Shown in pieces: positions 52,425 to 62,646 of a DNA stretch of 64,000 nucleotides. The DNA comes from Legionella lansingensis (GTDB lineage: Bacteria; Pseudomonadota; Gammaproteobacteria; Legionellales; Legionellaceae): contig NZ_LT906451.1 of the NCBI RefSeq assembly GCF_900187355.1, positions 166,001 to 230,000 of the forward strand, given 5' to 3'. The notes beneath the pieces were generated by a model. The model ran no database searches and was not told the DNA's origin. It worked only from the letters and a program-made list of their open reading frames with translations. The stretch's first letter is position 1. Every line of letters begins with the position of its first letter. The translations under genes and the position numbers were made by a program.

Positions 52425-54866
52425 ATGGCCACACTTCTGTTTCTTGTTTACCTTGGGTTTACCCTCATCGTGCTCTATCGTGGTTTGAACCCATTGATTT
52501 GGGAGGTAGGTAGTGCAATCTATTTGTTGCTTGCCACGTTTTTTATTGGCATGCATTGGTTGCCGGGGATTCTCGTTTGGGCGGCGATCCTGGCAGCGGT
52601 ATTAATCATGCGTGTGGAGTCAATCCGCTTTGCTATTAGTGATTTTTTGTTTACACGAATCGGCAAGTTCATCCCAAAACTTACAAAGACGGAAGAAGAG
52701 GCGTTGAATGCGGGTGATACCTGGCTAGAAAAAGATATCTTTACTGGCTCGCCTAACTGGGACAAGCTAGCAACGATATCTTCCGAATTGACCACAGAGG
52801 AACAAGCCTTTCTTGATAATGAAACCAAAGCTTTATGTGACATGCTTGATGAATGGCAAATAAGTCAAGCTGGTGATCTCCCAGAAGAGGTATGGAATTT
52901 TATAAAGGAGAAGGGATTCTTTGGTTTGGTTATCCCGAAGGAGTATGGGGGTAAAGGATTCTCTGCACGTGCTCATTCCGATGTGGTTATGAAAATCGCA
53001 AGTCGTTCTGGTATTGCGGCAGTGACAGTGATGGTACCTAATTCCTTAGGTCCAGGAGAACTGCTCAATTATTACGGGACCGAGGAGCAAAAAGCCCAAT
53101 ATTTACCTAACTTAGCAAAGGGAATTGATATTCCTTGTTTTGCCTTGACTGAGCCTGGTGCAGGCAGTGATGCCACTTCTCTTCAATCTGAAGCGATTGT
53201 GGTAAGAAAAAAAGTGGGTAGCAAAACGGTTTTAGGCCTTGATATCACACTAAATAAGCGCTGGATTACTCTCGCTCCTATTGCCACCTTAATAGGATTA
53301 GCTGTTAACCTAAAGGATCCCGACAGTTTGCTTAATGGCGTAGGGGAGGAAGGTATCACCTGTTTATTAATACCTCGCGATACCGAGAACCTTGAAATCG
53401 GTAATCGTCATCTTCCAGCTATGCAACCCTTTATGAATGGCACTTTACGTGGCAAGAATATTTTTGTACCCCTGAGCACTATCATTGGAGGACAAAAAAA
53501 TGCTGGGCATGGATGGCAAATGCTGGTGGAATGTCTGTCAATTGGCCGCTCAATTTCCTTGCCAGCGTTAGGAGCAGCCTCTTCGACAATTGCCTATTTA
53601 ACCACCGGCGCTTTCGCAAGAATTCGTCGACAATTTAATGTGGAGATCGGCCAGTTTGAGGGAGTGGAAGAAAAACTTGCTGAAATTGCTGGATTAAATT
53701 TTTTAGCCAATGCTACTCGGTTGTTAACGGTTGCTGCTGTAAATGAACACAAAAAACCATCTGTTGCATCAGCCATTACTAAATACTTCAATACAGAACT
53801 TGCCAGAGTAAGTATTAATAATGCGATGGATATTCATGCGGGCCGTGCTGTGGTTGTGGGACCACGTAATTATCTGTCTAGCTATTATTTGGGTTTACCC
53901 GTTTCTATTACAGTCGAAGGCGCCAATATTATGTCGCGCAACCTATTGATTTTTGGGCAAGGCTCGATGGCCTGTCACCCTTTTGTGCGCGATGAATTCT
54001 ATGCTGTATCACAAGAGGATAAAATCGCTTTCAGAGGATTAATTTGGCAGCATATTACCTATTTTATGCGTAATTTTGCTAAGACAATATGTTCAGGTTG
54101 GACTGGTGGATTATTTATTGCTGCCCCAGACAATAGTCTAAAACGAGAATACCAACGTCTTACACGTTTGAGTCATGCATACGCATGGTTAGCAGATTTA
54201 TCCTTAATTTATTTGGGTGGTGATTTAAAGCGAAAAGAGCGTTTATCTGCAAGATTGGCGGATGGTATGTCATACTTATATATGGCGATGGCTGCACTTC
54301 GTTATTATCAAAAAAATGAAGAACACGCAGACGAAAAATTACATGCAATGTGGGCAGCACGTTATTGCTTCTATCATGCGCAAAAATCAATGCTTTCTCT
54401 TTGTCGAAATTTCCCATCAAAAGCGCTTGGTTTGCTAATGCGACTAATAGCTTTCCCCTTAGGACAAACCATGCGTTATCCTAATGATCATCTTGATCAT
54501 CAATTGGCTCAATTAATGATGTCCAATAATCATTATCGTGACCAATTAAAACGTTTTATCTACTTAAGTGGTGACCACAATCAACCTGTTGATAGAATGG
54601 AAGAGGCTTTACAATTGCTAATTAAGCATGGTGCGTTATACAAGAAGATACCAGAATTAAGACGTGCGAAATTCAGTGTTTTGAAAGAGCAATTAGTAAC
54701 TAAGGTCAAAAAAGGAGAGTTAACTCAGGATGAAATGGATAAGCTCGTTGCTGTAGAGAGAGCTCGCTGGGATGCTATTCAGGTGGATGAATTTTCTTTT
54801 GAATCGATGAAAAAGAAATCCTTTGCTTCAGTGACTGATACGATTCCTAATCCATTAGATAAATAA
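52425..54866 (+). CDS. fadE: Acyl-CoA dehydrogenase FadE
   Basis: An 813-aa flavoprotein catalysing the first step of fatty acid beta-oxidation, with length typical of gamma-proteobacterial FadE. Two N-terminal hydrophobic stretches (residues 1-65) are usual for FadE. The ACD core shows FFGLVIPKEYGGKGFSARAH, FALTEPGAGSDATSLQSEA and GRSISLPALGAASS. The C-terminal ~300 residues form the long FadE extension. A hairpin terminator follows. It is divergent from the CHR operon. Confidence 0.96.
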   Translation: MATLLFLVYLGFTLIVLYRGLNPLIWEVGSAIYLLLATFFIGMHWLPGILVWAAILAAVLIMRVESIRFAISDFLFTRIGKFIPKLTKTEEEALNAGDTWLEKDIFTGSPNWDKLATISSELTTEEQAFLDNETKALCDMLDEWQISQAGDLPEEVWNFIKEKGFFGLVIPKEYGGKGFSARAHSDVVMKIASRSGIAAVTVMVPNSLGPGELLNYYGTEEQKAQYLPNLAKGIDIPCFALTEPGAGSDATSLQSEAIVVRKKVGSKTVLGLDITLNKRWITLAPIATLIGLAVNLKDPDSLLNGVGEEGITCLLIPRDTENLEIGNRHLPAMQPFMNGTLRGKNIFVPLSTIIGGQKNAGHGWQMLVECLSIGRSISLPALGAASSTIAYLTTGAFARIRRQFNVEIGQFEGVEEKLAEIAGLNFLANATRLLTVAAVNEHKKPSVASAITKYFNTELARVSINNAMDIHAGRAVVVGPRNYLSSYYLGLPVSITVEGANIMSRNLLIFGQGSMACHPFVRDEFYAVSQEDKIAFRGLIWQHITYFMRNFAKTICSGWTGGLFIAAPDNSLKREYQRLTRLSHAYAWLADLSLIYLGGDLKRKERLSARLADGMSYLYMAMAALRYYQKNEEHADEKLHAMWAARYCFYHAQKSMLSLCRNFPSKALGLLMRLIAFPLGQTMRYPNDHLDHQLAQLMMSNNHYRDQLKRFIYLSGDHNQPVDRMEEALQLLIKHGALYKKIPELRRAKFSVLKEQLVTKVKKGELTQDEMDKLVAVERARWDAIQVDEFSFESMKKKSFASVTDTIPNPLDK

Positions 54867-54873
54867 CCACAGC

Positions 54874-54907
54874 AGGGCACAATACTTCAATTGAATGATT
54901 GTGCCCT
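54874..54907 (+). terminator. fadE terminator-like hairpin
   Basis: AGGGCACAAT (54874-54883) pairs with ATTGTGCCCT (54898-54907); the loop holds a further small palindrome TTCAATTGAA. It lies seven bases after the stop codon. No T-run. Confidence 0.65.
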
Positions 54908-55003
54908 ACTTAAGAAGTATCTTTATTATAGAAAAATATAAAATTTTACTTTCTCTTAACGATTGTCGTCTGTGAAGCTATAAATCAATTGTACTAATTT
55001 TGT

Positions 55004-55009
55004 TATAAT
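55004..55009 (+). promoter_or_regulatory. Candidate -10 (extended) for the 252-aa gene
   Basis: TATAAT at 55004-55009 preceded by TGT (TGn), an extended -10, in a very AT-rich stretch 80 bases before the ATG at 55090. No good -35. Confidence 0.4.
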
Positions 55010-55089
55010 AATTTTATTGATACTCAGTCAGAAAACCATGTTTCAGAGTATTTGTACTGACGTTGCTAATTTAATTTGAGAGTATAGCT

Positions 55090-55848
55090 ATGAAGCTAAG
55101 GCATGAAAAAGATTCATTACCTTCTGTAGAGGCTTTGGTGCAATGCAAAGAAGTCGCTACTAGACCAGAATCGGCAAATTATTTTCGTGATCGGTTTAAA
55201 AATAAAGTAGAAAGAGCCGGTATGAGCGAAAAAGGAAAGGATGCTATTGCTCACGTAGAGGCATTTGCTGAGACAGTAAGACTGCAACGAGAATTTAAGT
55301 TTGATCCCTGGGCAGGTGTCTCTGGGCCGCTCTCTGATTTCCACAATCTACAACACAATATGGCCGAAGAAGCCGCAAAGAAAGTTGCATCTAATGTTAA
55401 GGGCCCTATTACCATGAACTTCGCTATCAGTGATAAATCAGAGTTTGTGAGAGCCAACTCTGTGGATGGCAAACCCATTGATAAAGATTCTAATCAAGGT
55501 GTGGATAAATTGTTCAATGCCTGGCTGGCTGAAAATAACATGATTAGCAAAGAAAGTGTCATCTATCAAGGAAATGAAAAAGGGCAAATTCTTCACGACT
55601 CAAAAGATGAACCCCTTAGAGCAAATCCAGAAGACGTTAGACAAATGGTTTCTGATAAAACAAAAGGTTTCCCACATTTTTTAGAGCAATTTAATAAGGA
55701 TGGCCAAGAAATCCAAGTGACACCGCGACTGCAGCGATACCCAGAGCAAAAGCCAGAAGCAGCCAAAGCTGCCGCTACCGCAGCAGAAGCAGAAGCTCCA
55801 ACGCCACCGGAGACTCCGAGTGGTGGTCACACAGCACCGGCTGCTTAG
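55090..55848 (+). CDS. Hypothetical soluble protein, possible effector
   Basis: A 252-aa charged, helical protein without signal peptide. Residues 1-200 are soluble and contain KDSLPSVEALVQCKEVATRPE; the last ~40 residues are an Ala/Glu/Pro-rich disordered tail ending SGGHTAPAA. No family recognised. A short polar tail is consistent with a Dot/Icm signal but the evidence is weak. It stands alone, with murU convergent 9 bp away. Confidence 0.65.
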   Translation: MKLRHEKDSLPSVEALVQCKEVATRPESANYFRDRFKNKVERAGMSEKGKDAIAHVEAFAETVRLQREFKFDPWAGVSGPLSDFHNLQHNMAEEAAKKVASNVKGPITMNFAISDKSEFVRANSVDGKPIDKDSNQGVDKLFNAWLAENNMISKESVIYQGNEKGQILHDSKDEPLRANPEDVRQMVSDKTKGFPHFLEQFNKDGQEIQVTPRLQRYPEQKPEAAKAAATAAEAEAPTPPETPSGGHTAPAA

Positions 55849-55857
55849 GGACGTTTC

Positions 55858-56511
55858 CTAATTGCTAGTATTGGCAAATGCCAGTCGCTCAGGAGCGCCA
55901 ATATCAAGCCATTGTCCTGTGAAAAGTTCTCCAGCCGCTAGCTTTTTCTGGACTAGGCTCCTGATTAAAGGAACAACAGTGTATCTCCCAGGATGAGATT
56001 CGCGAAAGACATCAGGGTGATAACAGGCGATACCTGGGTAGGTATAAGTCCTATCGTTAGTCAGATAGCCTTCATCTAAGCCAAAATCTCCTTTGGGATT
56101 ATGTGGAGGATTAACCACTAACACAAGCTTAACTAACGCTGCATTATCCAAAGCCAATGTTGCAAAATCAAAATCGGTAAAAATATCTGCATTTACGGTT
56201 AAAAAAGGGTCTTTCCCTAATAAAGATAAGGCATTATAGATGCCACCACCTGTCTCAAGTCCACCGGGGGGCTCGGGTGAGTAACAAATTTCTATGTTCC
56301 ATTTACGACCATCGCCTAAATAGTGTCGTATCTGGCCTCCGAGATAGGCGTGATTGATGACAATGCGTTGGAACCCAGAGCTTGCAAGTTTAGCGACATG
56401 ATACTCAATAAGCGGTTTATTATTAACCCTGCACATGGCCTTTGGTATTTCATCGGTAATAGGCCTCAAGCGTTCTCCTCGGCCCGCAGCTAAAATCATG
56501 GCAGTTTTCAT
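55858..56511 (-). CDS. murU: MurNAc-1-phosphate uridylyltransferase
   Basis: A 217-aa nucleotidyltransferase that makes UDP-MurNAc in the peptidoglycan recycling bypass. The nucleotide site is MILAAGRGERLRPITDEIPKA and the metal-bearing region is FLTVNADIFTDFDF. GGLETGGGIYNAL is typical of MurU. It overlaps the upstream amgK by 4 bp, the standard MurU-AmgK arrangement and the basis for choosing MurU over other sugar-nucleotide transferases. Confidence 0.93.
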   Translation of the reverse strand: MKTAMILAAGRGERLRPITDEIPKAMCRVNNKPLIEYHVAKLASSGFQRIVINHAYLGGQIRHYLGDGRKWNIEICYSPEPPGGLETGGGIYNALSLLGKDPFLTVNADIFTDFDFATLALDNAALVKLVLVVNPPHNPKGDFGLDEGYLTNDRTYTYPGIACYHPDVFRESHPGRYTVVPLIRSLVQKKLAAGELFTGQWLDIGAPERLAFANTSN

Positions 56512-57533
56512 GGTAAACGAATCCTCTCTTGCACGAATTGGAAAAAAGGTTCCAAGTCTTTATAGCCTTCTAAGCATGACATGACATAATGAAGCGTCAG
56601 AGGTAGATCTCGAAGATAGTTAGGTTTGTTATCACGTAAATGTAGCCTGGAGAAAACCCCAAGTACTTTAAGATGTCTTTGCAAACCACAAAGATCAAAA
56701 GCGCGTGTAAAAGCAGCTAAAGACCATTGCTGTGCCAGGGAGGACTGTTCATAAAAAGACGTCAACCAAGTCCTCACTTGATCACACGGCCACTGGATGT
56801 AGCAGTCTTTCAGAAGAGACACCAAGTCATAGGTAAAAGGCCCTCGCATCGCATCCTGAAAGTCTATGACGCCTAATCTGATGGGTTCTTCGCCACTTAA
56901 TAACATGATATTTCGGGAATGGTAGTCACGATGAATAAAGACTTGGGGCTGCTCTGAAATTTCATCGGTGAGGTCATTAAATGTGGTGGTCAGCAGTTGT
57001 TCTTCCGAAGGGCTAAGTCGAACGTTTAAATAGGCTTGCAGAAACCATTCTCTAAAAATAGCTAATTCTTGCAGCATAAATTGCTTATCAAAACAAGGCA
57101 ATCTAGCCGTGTTTTCCGAAGGACATTGCTGCATTAGGAGAATGATAGACGTGGCCGCTGCGTATAATCTGTCCGCAGATTTAAGAGAGAGGTGGCTCAA
57201 TAAAAGTTCATCACCAAAATCATCCAAAATAGCAAAACCTTGCACTTTATCTAACCTATGTACTTTTGGTGCGTCTACTCCCAGATTTAATAATAATTCA
57301 CTGACTGCTAAAAACGGTTCTAGGGCCTCTTTTTGTGGAGGAGCATCCATAACCACCTGTGTAATTCCGTTGGTCTTAAGACGGAAATATCGTCTAAAAC
57401 TGGCATCACCTGATAAAGGGCTGAGATAAATGTGATCCAGTTTAAGGGTCTGTTCTAGCCATTTGCTAAGTGCGTTTTGCCGATTTTGCATGCTATACTC
57501 CCAAGCCATATTACTTTCAATGTGCAGCGACAT
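56508..57533 (-). CDS. amgK: N-acetylmuramate/N-acetylglucosamine kinase AmgK
   Basis: A 341-aa APH-fold kinase that phosphorylates the anomeric position of MurNAc and GlcNAc in cell-wall recycling. It has the catalytic HRDYHSRNIML (Asp and Asn of the HxDxxxxN variant), the metal site IDFQDAMRGP, and the AmgK-typical opening with HIYLSPLSGDASFRRYFRL. It overlaps murU by 4 bp. It is divergent from lptD, a common gamma-proteobacterial layout. Confidence 0.93.
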   Translation of the reverse strand: MSLHIESNMAWEYSMQNRQNALSKWLEQTLKLDHIYLSPLSGDASFRRYFRLKTNGITQVVMDAPPQKEALEPFLAVSELLLNLGVDAPKVHRLDKVQGFAILDDFGDELLLSHLSLKSADRLYAAATSIILLMQQCPSENTARLPCFDKQFMLQELAIFREWFLQAYLNVRLSPSEEQLLTTTFNDLTDEISEQPQVFIHRDYHSRNIMLLSGEEPIRLGVIDFQDAMRGPFTYDLVSLLKDCYIQWPCDQVRTWLTSFYEQSSLAQQWSLAAFTRAFDLCGLQRHLKVLGVFSRLHLRDNKPNYLRDLPLTLHYVMSCLEGYKDLEPFFQFVQERIRLP

Positions 57534-57597
57534 GATGAAATGTTGTATGTCATTTAACCATTGTGCATCTTATGCATGTGCATGATAAGGTATTTTG

Positions 57598-60267
57598 GTG
57601 GCTCTGAACATTAGGCTTGATTGCATCTCGCAAACAATAAAAAAAATGGTTTGCAATCAATATATGTTTGCAACCTTAGCGGGTGTGCTCAGTATAACTC
57701 TGAGTATTTATCATGTTCGTAGCCATGCCTCCAATACTATGGTCGTTGAACCTGTTCAAGCCTGCGTTGTAGCTCGCGATGTGGATTTAACCCATGCTAT
57801 TCGCTCGCGATTTGCCCAATGCTTAGGCTGGCAATCTCCACCTCCCGTCCAACCTATCCCAGTTTGCGGTGGGGCTTATCAAGCCATTAGCATCAGGCCT
57901 TTAGATGATCCTGATGCAATACATATTACAGCAGGTGAAGCTTCTTTTTATAGTGAAGGGCGATCAGAATTAAGTGGTGGTGTTGAAGTCCGGGAGGGGC
58001 AGCGCGTGGTCAATGCCCAAACGGCTTATGTTTATCGTGATTCCAAGACCAACAAGATCACCAAAATTGAATTGTTTGGTGAAGTTCATTACTTGGAACC
58101 TGATCGCTTAATGATTGCAAGAAAGGCGACAATCAATCCTCAAGATAAGTCAGGGAAAGTAGAAGATGTGTTATATCGCTTTAGTTCGAAACGTCCAGGT
58201 GCTGTTTTGCCTGCATGGGGACGGGCAAGTTTAATAGAGCGATTCGCCAATAAGGACTATTTTTTAAAACAAGCCACCTATAGTAATTGCGCCCCGCAAG
58301 ACAGAGCATGGCAAATTGAAGCAGATACCATCACTTTAGATGATTCCAGCGCAACAGGCGTTGCTCGCAACGCGAAGTTACGAATTTATGATGTGCCTGT
58401 ATTGTACACTCCCTATTTCAGTTTCCCTACTTCAAAAGAACGCAAGTCGGGTTTTTTAATGCCTGTTTTTGGGGTATCAAATGTAGGGGGTTTTGATTAT
58501 GCCCAACCTTATTATTGGAATATTGCTCCTAATTATGATGCTACCTTGATCCCGCATTATTATTCTCTTCGCGGTTTAATGTTAGGTGGGCAATTTAGAT
58601 ATTTAACCCCTCATTCTACGGGGGTCTTTAATGGCCGTTTTTTGCCAAATGACCGTGCTTTTAAAGATTTTATCCTTGATAATCAACTCCAGTACCCTGT
58701 TCTGCAGGGACTATCGACAGATCGTTGGTCAATACAAGCTTTACATAGCACTTGGATAACTCAGAATTTGCACTTCGGTGTCAACTTCCAACAAGTTTCC
58801 GATGACTATTTTTTACAAGATTTTAGTAGTAATTTTGCCGTGCTCACTGAGAGACAGTTGTTACGAGAAGCCAATTTGAGCTACACGACTGATAACTGGT
58901 TGTTTCGAGGAATGGTACAAAGCTATCAAACGTTGCATCCAGTAAATCAAACGCCTATTGCTGATGTCTATCAACGACTCCCCCAACTGTTGGCACTCGG
59001 GCAATATGATGATATGTTGCCATTTAACGGGAATCTTTCAATACATGGGCAATTTGATGAATTTAGATGGCCTAATGATCCTGCCCTAAAGTCATTACTC
59101 GTAGTTAACCCAAACATTAAGCCTCCGGAAGGTCCACGCTATCATTTAAATCCAGCGTTAGCTTTTCCCCAGAGAAAACCCTGGGGTTTTTTCACACCGG
59201 CAATAGACGTGGTGGAAAATTATTATAGCGTGAGCAGAAATAATTTCGCTTCCTTGAATGATAGCAATCCCTTGAATGACTATGGTTTTCGGGTCATTGC
59301 CCCCACGGTTGATAGTTATAATCGCACCATTCCTCGCTATAGCATTGATAGCGGTTTATTCTTTGAGCGATCAACATCTTTTCTTGGTGAACCTCTTACT
59401 CAGACTCTTGAACCGCGTCTGTATTATCTCTATGTCCCATTCTACGATCAGACACCGATTCCTGTGTATGATTCGGGGTATATGATATTTAGCGTGGATC
59501 AATTGTTTCGTAATAACCGTTTCTCGGGCTTTGATCGTATAGGGGACGCAAATCAACTGGCCTATGCTGCGACTTCGCGTTGGTTATCTGATAAGACAGG
59601 TGCTGAGAAAGCCAGTGTAGCTATTGGGCAAATTCGTTATTTTAAAGATAGACGAGTGCAATTGTGTCAAAATCCCGCTGGCAATTGCGAAGATAATCCA
59701 CTTACCCTGGGTTATTTATCACCAACACAAGAGTATTCTCCTGTGGCAGCCCGCGCCATGTATCATTTTAATCCATCCTTGCTTGTGACTGGCGATTATG
59801 CTTGGGACGCACACTCCAATTCCTCGAAGAATGCTAGTATCAATTTGCATTATCAACCCGGCGTAAATCGCATCGTTAATTTTGGTTATACCTATCTTAC
59901 TAATGGCGATATCACTCAAGTAGCTAATACGAATGTTAACGTTGACCCCCTGCAGCAAATAACCTTTTCTTATGCTTGGCCATTTACGGAGCGATGGAGT
60001 ACTTTGGGTGGGTATAATTACAACATTGCTACAGATTATGAAATGCTGTCTTTTTTCGGTATACAATATGATAGTTGTTGTTGGGCGGTGCGTTTGTTGG
60101 GGGGGCGGAGTTTTCAAAGTCTAAATTCTGAGGCGCAACCGGTTTATAATAACAACGTTTATTTACAAATCTTGCTAAAGGGGTTGGGTTCAGTGGGCAA
60201 TAGTGATCCTTCAAGCATCATACATACTAGTTTGCCTACTTACCTTGATAACTTTCATAATAGCTAG
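57598..60267 (+). CDS. lptD: LPS-assembly protein LptD
   Basis: About 889 aa; the outer-membrane barrel that inserts LPS at the cell surface. After an N-terminal hydrophobic segment (MFATLAGVLSITLSIYHV) comes the OstA-like periplasmic domain (VVNAQTAYVYRD, IELFGEVHYLEPDRLMI). A beta-barrel with many Tyr/Asn-rich strands follows, ending DSCCWAVRLLGGRSF, which carries the adjacent Cys pair used in LptD disulfides. The start is uncertain; GTG 57598 has AAGG upstream, while ATGs occur at 57646 and 57664. surA follows. Confidence 0.95.
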   Translation: MALNIRLDCISQTIKKMVCNQYMFATLAGVLSITLSIYHVRSHASNTMVVEPVQACVVARDVDLTHAIRSRFAQCLGWQSPPPVQPIPVCGGAYQAISIRPLDDPDAIHITAGEASFYSEGRSELSGGVEVREGQRVVNAQTAYVYRDSKTNKITKIELFGEVHYLEPDRLMIARKATINPQDKSGKVEDVLYRFSSKRPGAVLPAWGRASLIERFANKDYFLKQATYSNCAPQDRAWQIEADTITLDDSSATGVARNAKLRIYDVPVLYTPYFSFPTSKERKSGFLMPVFGVSNVGGFDYAQPYYWNIAPNYDATLIPHYYSLRGLMLGGQFRYLTPHSTGVFNGRFLPNDRAFKDFILDNQLQYPVLQGLSTDRWSIQALHSTWITQNLHFGVNFQQVSDDYFLQDFSSNFAVLTERQLLREANLSYTTDNWLFRGMVQSYQTLHPVNQTPIADVYQRLPQLLALGQYDDMLPFNGNLSIHGQFDEFRWPNDPALKSLLVVNPNIKPPEGPRYHLNPALAFPQRKPWGFFTPAIDVVENYYSVSRNNFASLNDSNPLNDYGFRVIAPTVDSYNRTIPRYSIDSGLFFERSTSFLGEPLTQTLEPRLYYLYVPFYDQTPIPVYDSGYMIFSVDQLFRNNRFSGFDRIGDANQLAYAATSRWLSDKTGAEKASVAIGQIRYFKDRRVQLCQNPAGNCEDNPLTLGYLSPTQEYSPVAARAMYHFNPSLLVTGDYAWDAHSNSSKNASINLHYQPGVNRIVNFGYTYLTNGDITQVANTNVNVDPLQQITFSYAWPFTERWSTLGGYNYNIATDYEMLSFFGIQYDSCCWAVRLLGGRSFQSLNSEAQPVYNNNVYLQILLKGLGSVGNSDPSSIIHTSLPTYLDNFHNS

Positions 60268-60349
60268 GGACGTTCTCTAATCAAAGTTGCTTGAATTTTG
60301 ATTAAGAATAACCTAAATTGCCAAAAAAAAATGAATAGAGGATAATTGC

Positions 60350-61636
60350 ATGCTAAAGCGAATTGCACTTCTAATGCTGCTATTGCCAGCACTTACTGTT
60401 GCAGAAGCAGCACAGCCTTTGGATAAAGTGGTTGCTATCGTCAATGACGGTGTGATTACTGAAAGTGAATTGAATGCTCAGGTTGAGCTCTTGCGACAGC
60501 AAATCGAAGCCAAGCACATGCAACTGCCTTCTAACACCGTATTACGCAAGCAAGTTTTGCAGCACTTGATTGATGTTGATCTGCAACTCCAGTTAGCTAA
60601 AAAAAACGATATTACTATTGATACTACGGAATTAAATGAGGCCATTGAGAAAATTGCGGCTGCCAATCATTTAACATTGACCCAACTACGTGAGGAACTT
60701 GCCCGACAAGGGTTAGCCTGGCAGACGTATAAAGAAAATGTCCGCAAGGAAATGTTAATCAGTAGGCTGCAGCAAAAGGCTGTGAACAAAGATATCACTG
60801 TGACCCCAGAACAGGTAGAGGATTATTTAAAAACGGCCCAGGACGATAGAAGTCAGCTGACTTATCATATCCAAAATATCGTTATCCCTCTGCCAGAAGA
60901 GCCTACCACAGAGCAATTAAATAAGGCTCGTGGAAAGGCAAAAGAACTATTAACAAAGATTAAACATGGTGAAGATTTTAATCGTTTGGCTATTGCTGAA
61001 TCCAGTGGCGAATTTGCTTTGGAAGGTGGTGATTTGGGGGAGCGTCACTTGGCGGAACTTCCTGAAATTTTTGCCAAGCAAGTGGTGACCATGAAAGTGG
61101 GTGAAGTTGCAGGACCGATCAGAACAGGAAATGGTTTTCAGCTGATTAAACTAGTAGCCGTTGGGGGCAACAACCAACACCATGAGGTGACCAAAACTCA
61201 TGTTCGTCATATCTTGTTAAAACCTGACACAAGCATGACGTCTGAAGAGGCAAGCAGACAAGCGTATAATCTTTATCAGCAACTTAAATCAGGGAAAGAC
61301 TTTGCTTTGATGGCCAAGCAGTATTCTTTGGATGCAGCGAGTGCTGTAAAAGGCGGAGATTTAGGTTGGGTAAACCCTGGCGAACTTGTATCAGAATTTG
61401 AAGATGCAATGGATAAATTACCTTTACACAAAGTCAGTAAGCCCGTAAAAACAATTTTTGGCTGGCATCTAATCGAAGTGCTAGAGCGTAAAAAAATTGA
61501 TGATTCTGAATCGTTCAAGCGACAACAGGTCAGACAATTCTTACAACAACGCAAATTCACTGAAGCAGTACAGAATTGGCAGCAACATATTCGATCCAGT
61601 GCCTACATCAATATCCTGGACAAGGAATTGGCATGA
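60350..61636 (+). CDS. surA: Periplasmic chaperone/peptidyl-prolyl isomerase SurA
   Basis: A 428-aa exported chaperone for outer-membrane proteins, including LptD. It has a signal peptide (MLKRIALLMLLLPALTVAEAA), an N-terminal SurA domain (KVVAIVNDGVITESELNAQ) and two parvulin domains. The first is at about 180-275 (QNIVIPLPEE...GPIRTGNGFQLIKLV) and the second at about 285-385 (THVRHILLKPD...WHLIEVLERKK). Its stop overlaps the pdxA ATG (ATGA). It lies 83 bp after lptD. Confidence 0.97.
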   Translation: MLKRIALLMLLLPALTVAEAAQPLDKVVAIVNDGVITESELNAQVELLRQQIEAKHMQLPSNTVLRKQVLQHLIDVDLQLQLAKKNDITIDTTELNEAIEKIAAANHLTLTQLREELARQGLAWQTYKENVRKEMLISRLQQKAVNKDITVTPEQVEDYLKTAQDDRSQLTYHIQNIVIPLPEEPTTEQLNKARGKAKELLTKIKHGEDFNRLAIAESSGEFALEGGDLGERHLAELPEIFAKQVVTMKVGEVAGPIRTGNGFQLIKLVAVGGNNQHHEVTKTHVRHILLKPDTSMTSEEASRQAYNLYQQLKSGKDFALMAKQYSLDAASAVKGGDLGWVNPGELVSEFEDAMDKLPLHKVSKPVKTIFGWHLIEVLERKKIDDSESFKRQQVRQFLQQRKFTEAVQNWQQHIRSSAYINILDKELA

Positions 61637-62646
61637 AGCCACTTTTGGTAAGTAGTGGTGAGCCTGCGGGGGTCGGGCCGGATTTATGTCTTGCCCTCGC
61701 TAGTTTGGAACTACCTATCGTTATTTTGGGTGACAAGCATCTTCTTTCCCAAAGAGCCCAAGAGTTAGGATTACAGCTTAATTTCGTTGCGTATCAACCC
61801 GATGTGCCCTTGGCCATTAAGCGAGGCCAGCTCACAGTACTCTCCATTCCATGTGTTGCAAAAGTAAAAGCCGGGGAGTTAAATCCACAAAATTCCCCCT
61901 ATGTCATTGAGATGCTTAAGGTAGGAAGTACCAAATGTTTGCAAGGTGAGTTCGCGGCGCTAGTAACCGCTCCTGTGCACAAAGCCGTTATTAATGACGC
62001 AGGAATTGCTTTTACCGGTCATACTGAATTTTTGGCCAAGCATTGTAAAGCAGCAGATGGTGTGGTGATGATGCTTGCTTGTGAGACGATGAAAATGGCT
62101 TTGGTTACGACACATTTACCATTAAGGGATGTAGCTCAAGCCATAACCGTTGAGACAATTACAAGGGTAATCAAGCGGCTGGATAAAGGACTTCGAGAAG
62201 AGTTTGGCCTAAAGGATCCCTGCATTTACGTGGCTGGTTTAAACCCCCATGCTGGAGAAGGAGGATATTTGGGCCGTGAAGAAATTGAAATCATCAGTCC
62301 GGCTTTGGCCATTTTAAAAAAAGAAGGTATCAATGTGCACGGACCATTTCCTGCAGATACCTTATTTACTCCACGCAATTTAACTCAATGTGATGCATTT
62401 GTCGCCATGTATCATGATCAAGGATTACCCGTTTTAAAATATGCAGGTTTTGGTGCCGCAGTTAATGTAACACTTGGCTTGCCTATTATTAGAACGTCTG
62501 TCGATCACGGTACGGCTTTGGAGTTAGCGGGAACCGGTTTGGCTGACGTCGGCAGCTTGGTCGCTGCGATCAAAATGGCTGAAACAATGGCAAAAATAAA
62601 GGAAAATACCAATGCCAATTATCAGTTTAATTGCCGCCATCGATGA
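61633..62646 (+). CDS. pdxA: 4-hydroxythreonine-4-phosphate dehydrogenase
   Basis: About 337 aa; a step of pyridoxal phosphate synthesis. Motifs: MKPLLVSSGEPAGVGPDLCL, ALVTAPVHKAVINDAGI, FTGHTEFLAKHC, AGLNPHAGEGGYLGREE and YHDQGLPVLKYAGFGAAVNV with metal His residues. The frame extends to 61576, but the ATG at 61633 overlaps the surA stop by 4 bp and matches the family start. folA overlaps its 3' end by 35 bp. Confidence 0.97.
   Translation: MKPLLVSSGEPAGVGPDLCLALASLELPIVILGDKHLLSQRAQELGLQLNFVAYQPDVPLAIKRGQLTVLSIPCVAKVKAGELNPQNSPYVIEMLKVGSTKCLQGEFAALVTAPVHKAVINDAGIAFTGHTEFLAKHCKAADGVVMMLACETMKMALVTTHLPLRDVAQAITVETITRVIKRLDKGLREEFGLKDPCIYVAGLNPHAGEGGYLGREEIEIISPALAILKKEGINVHGPFPADTLFTPRNLTQCDAFVAMYHDQGLPVLKYAGFGAAVNVTLGLPIIRTSVDHGTALELAGTGLADVGSLVAAIKMAETMAKIKENTNANYQFNCRHR

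Noticed and set aside
57595..57660. Exact start of lptD
   Set aside because: TTG 57595, GTG 57598, ATG 57646 and ATG 57664 are all in frame; GTG was chosen for its AAGG, but no start could be fixed.
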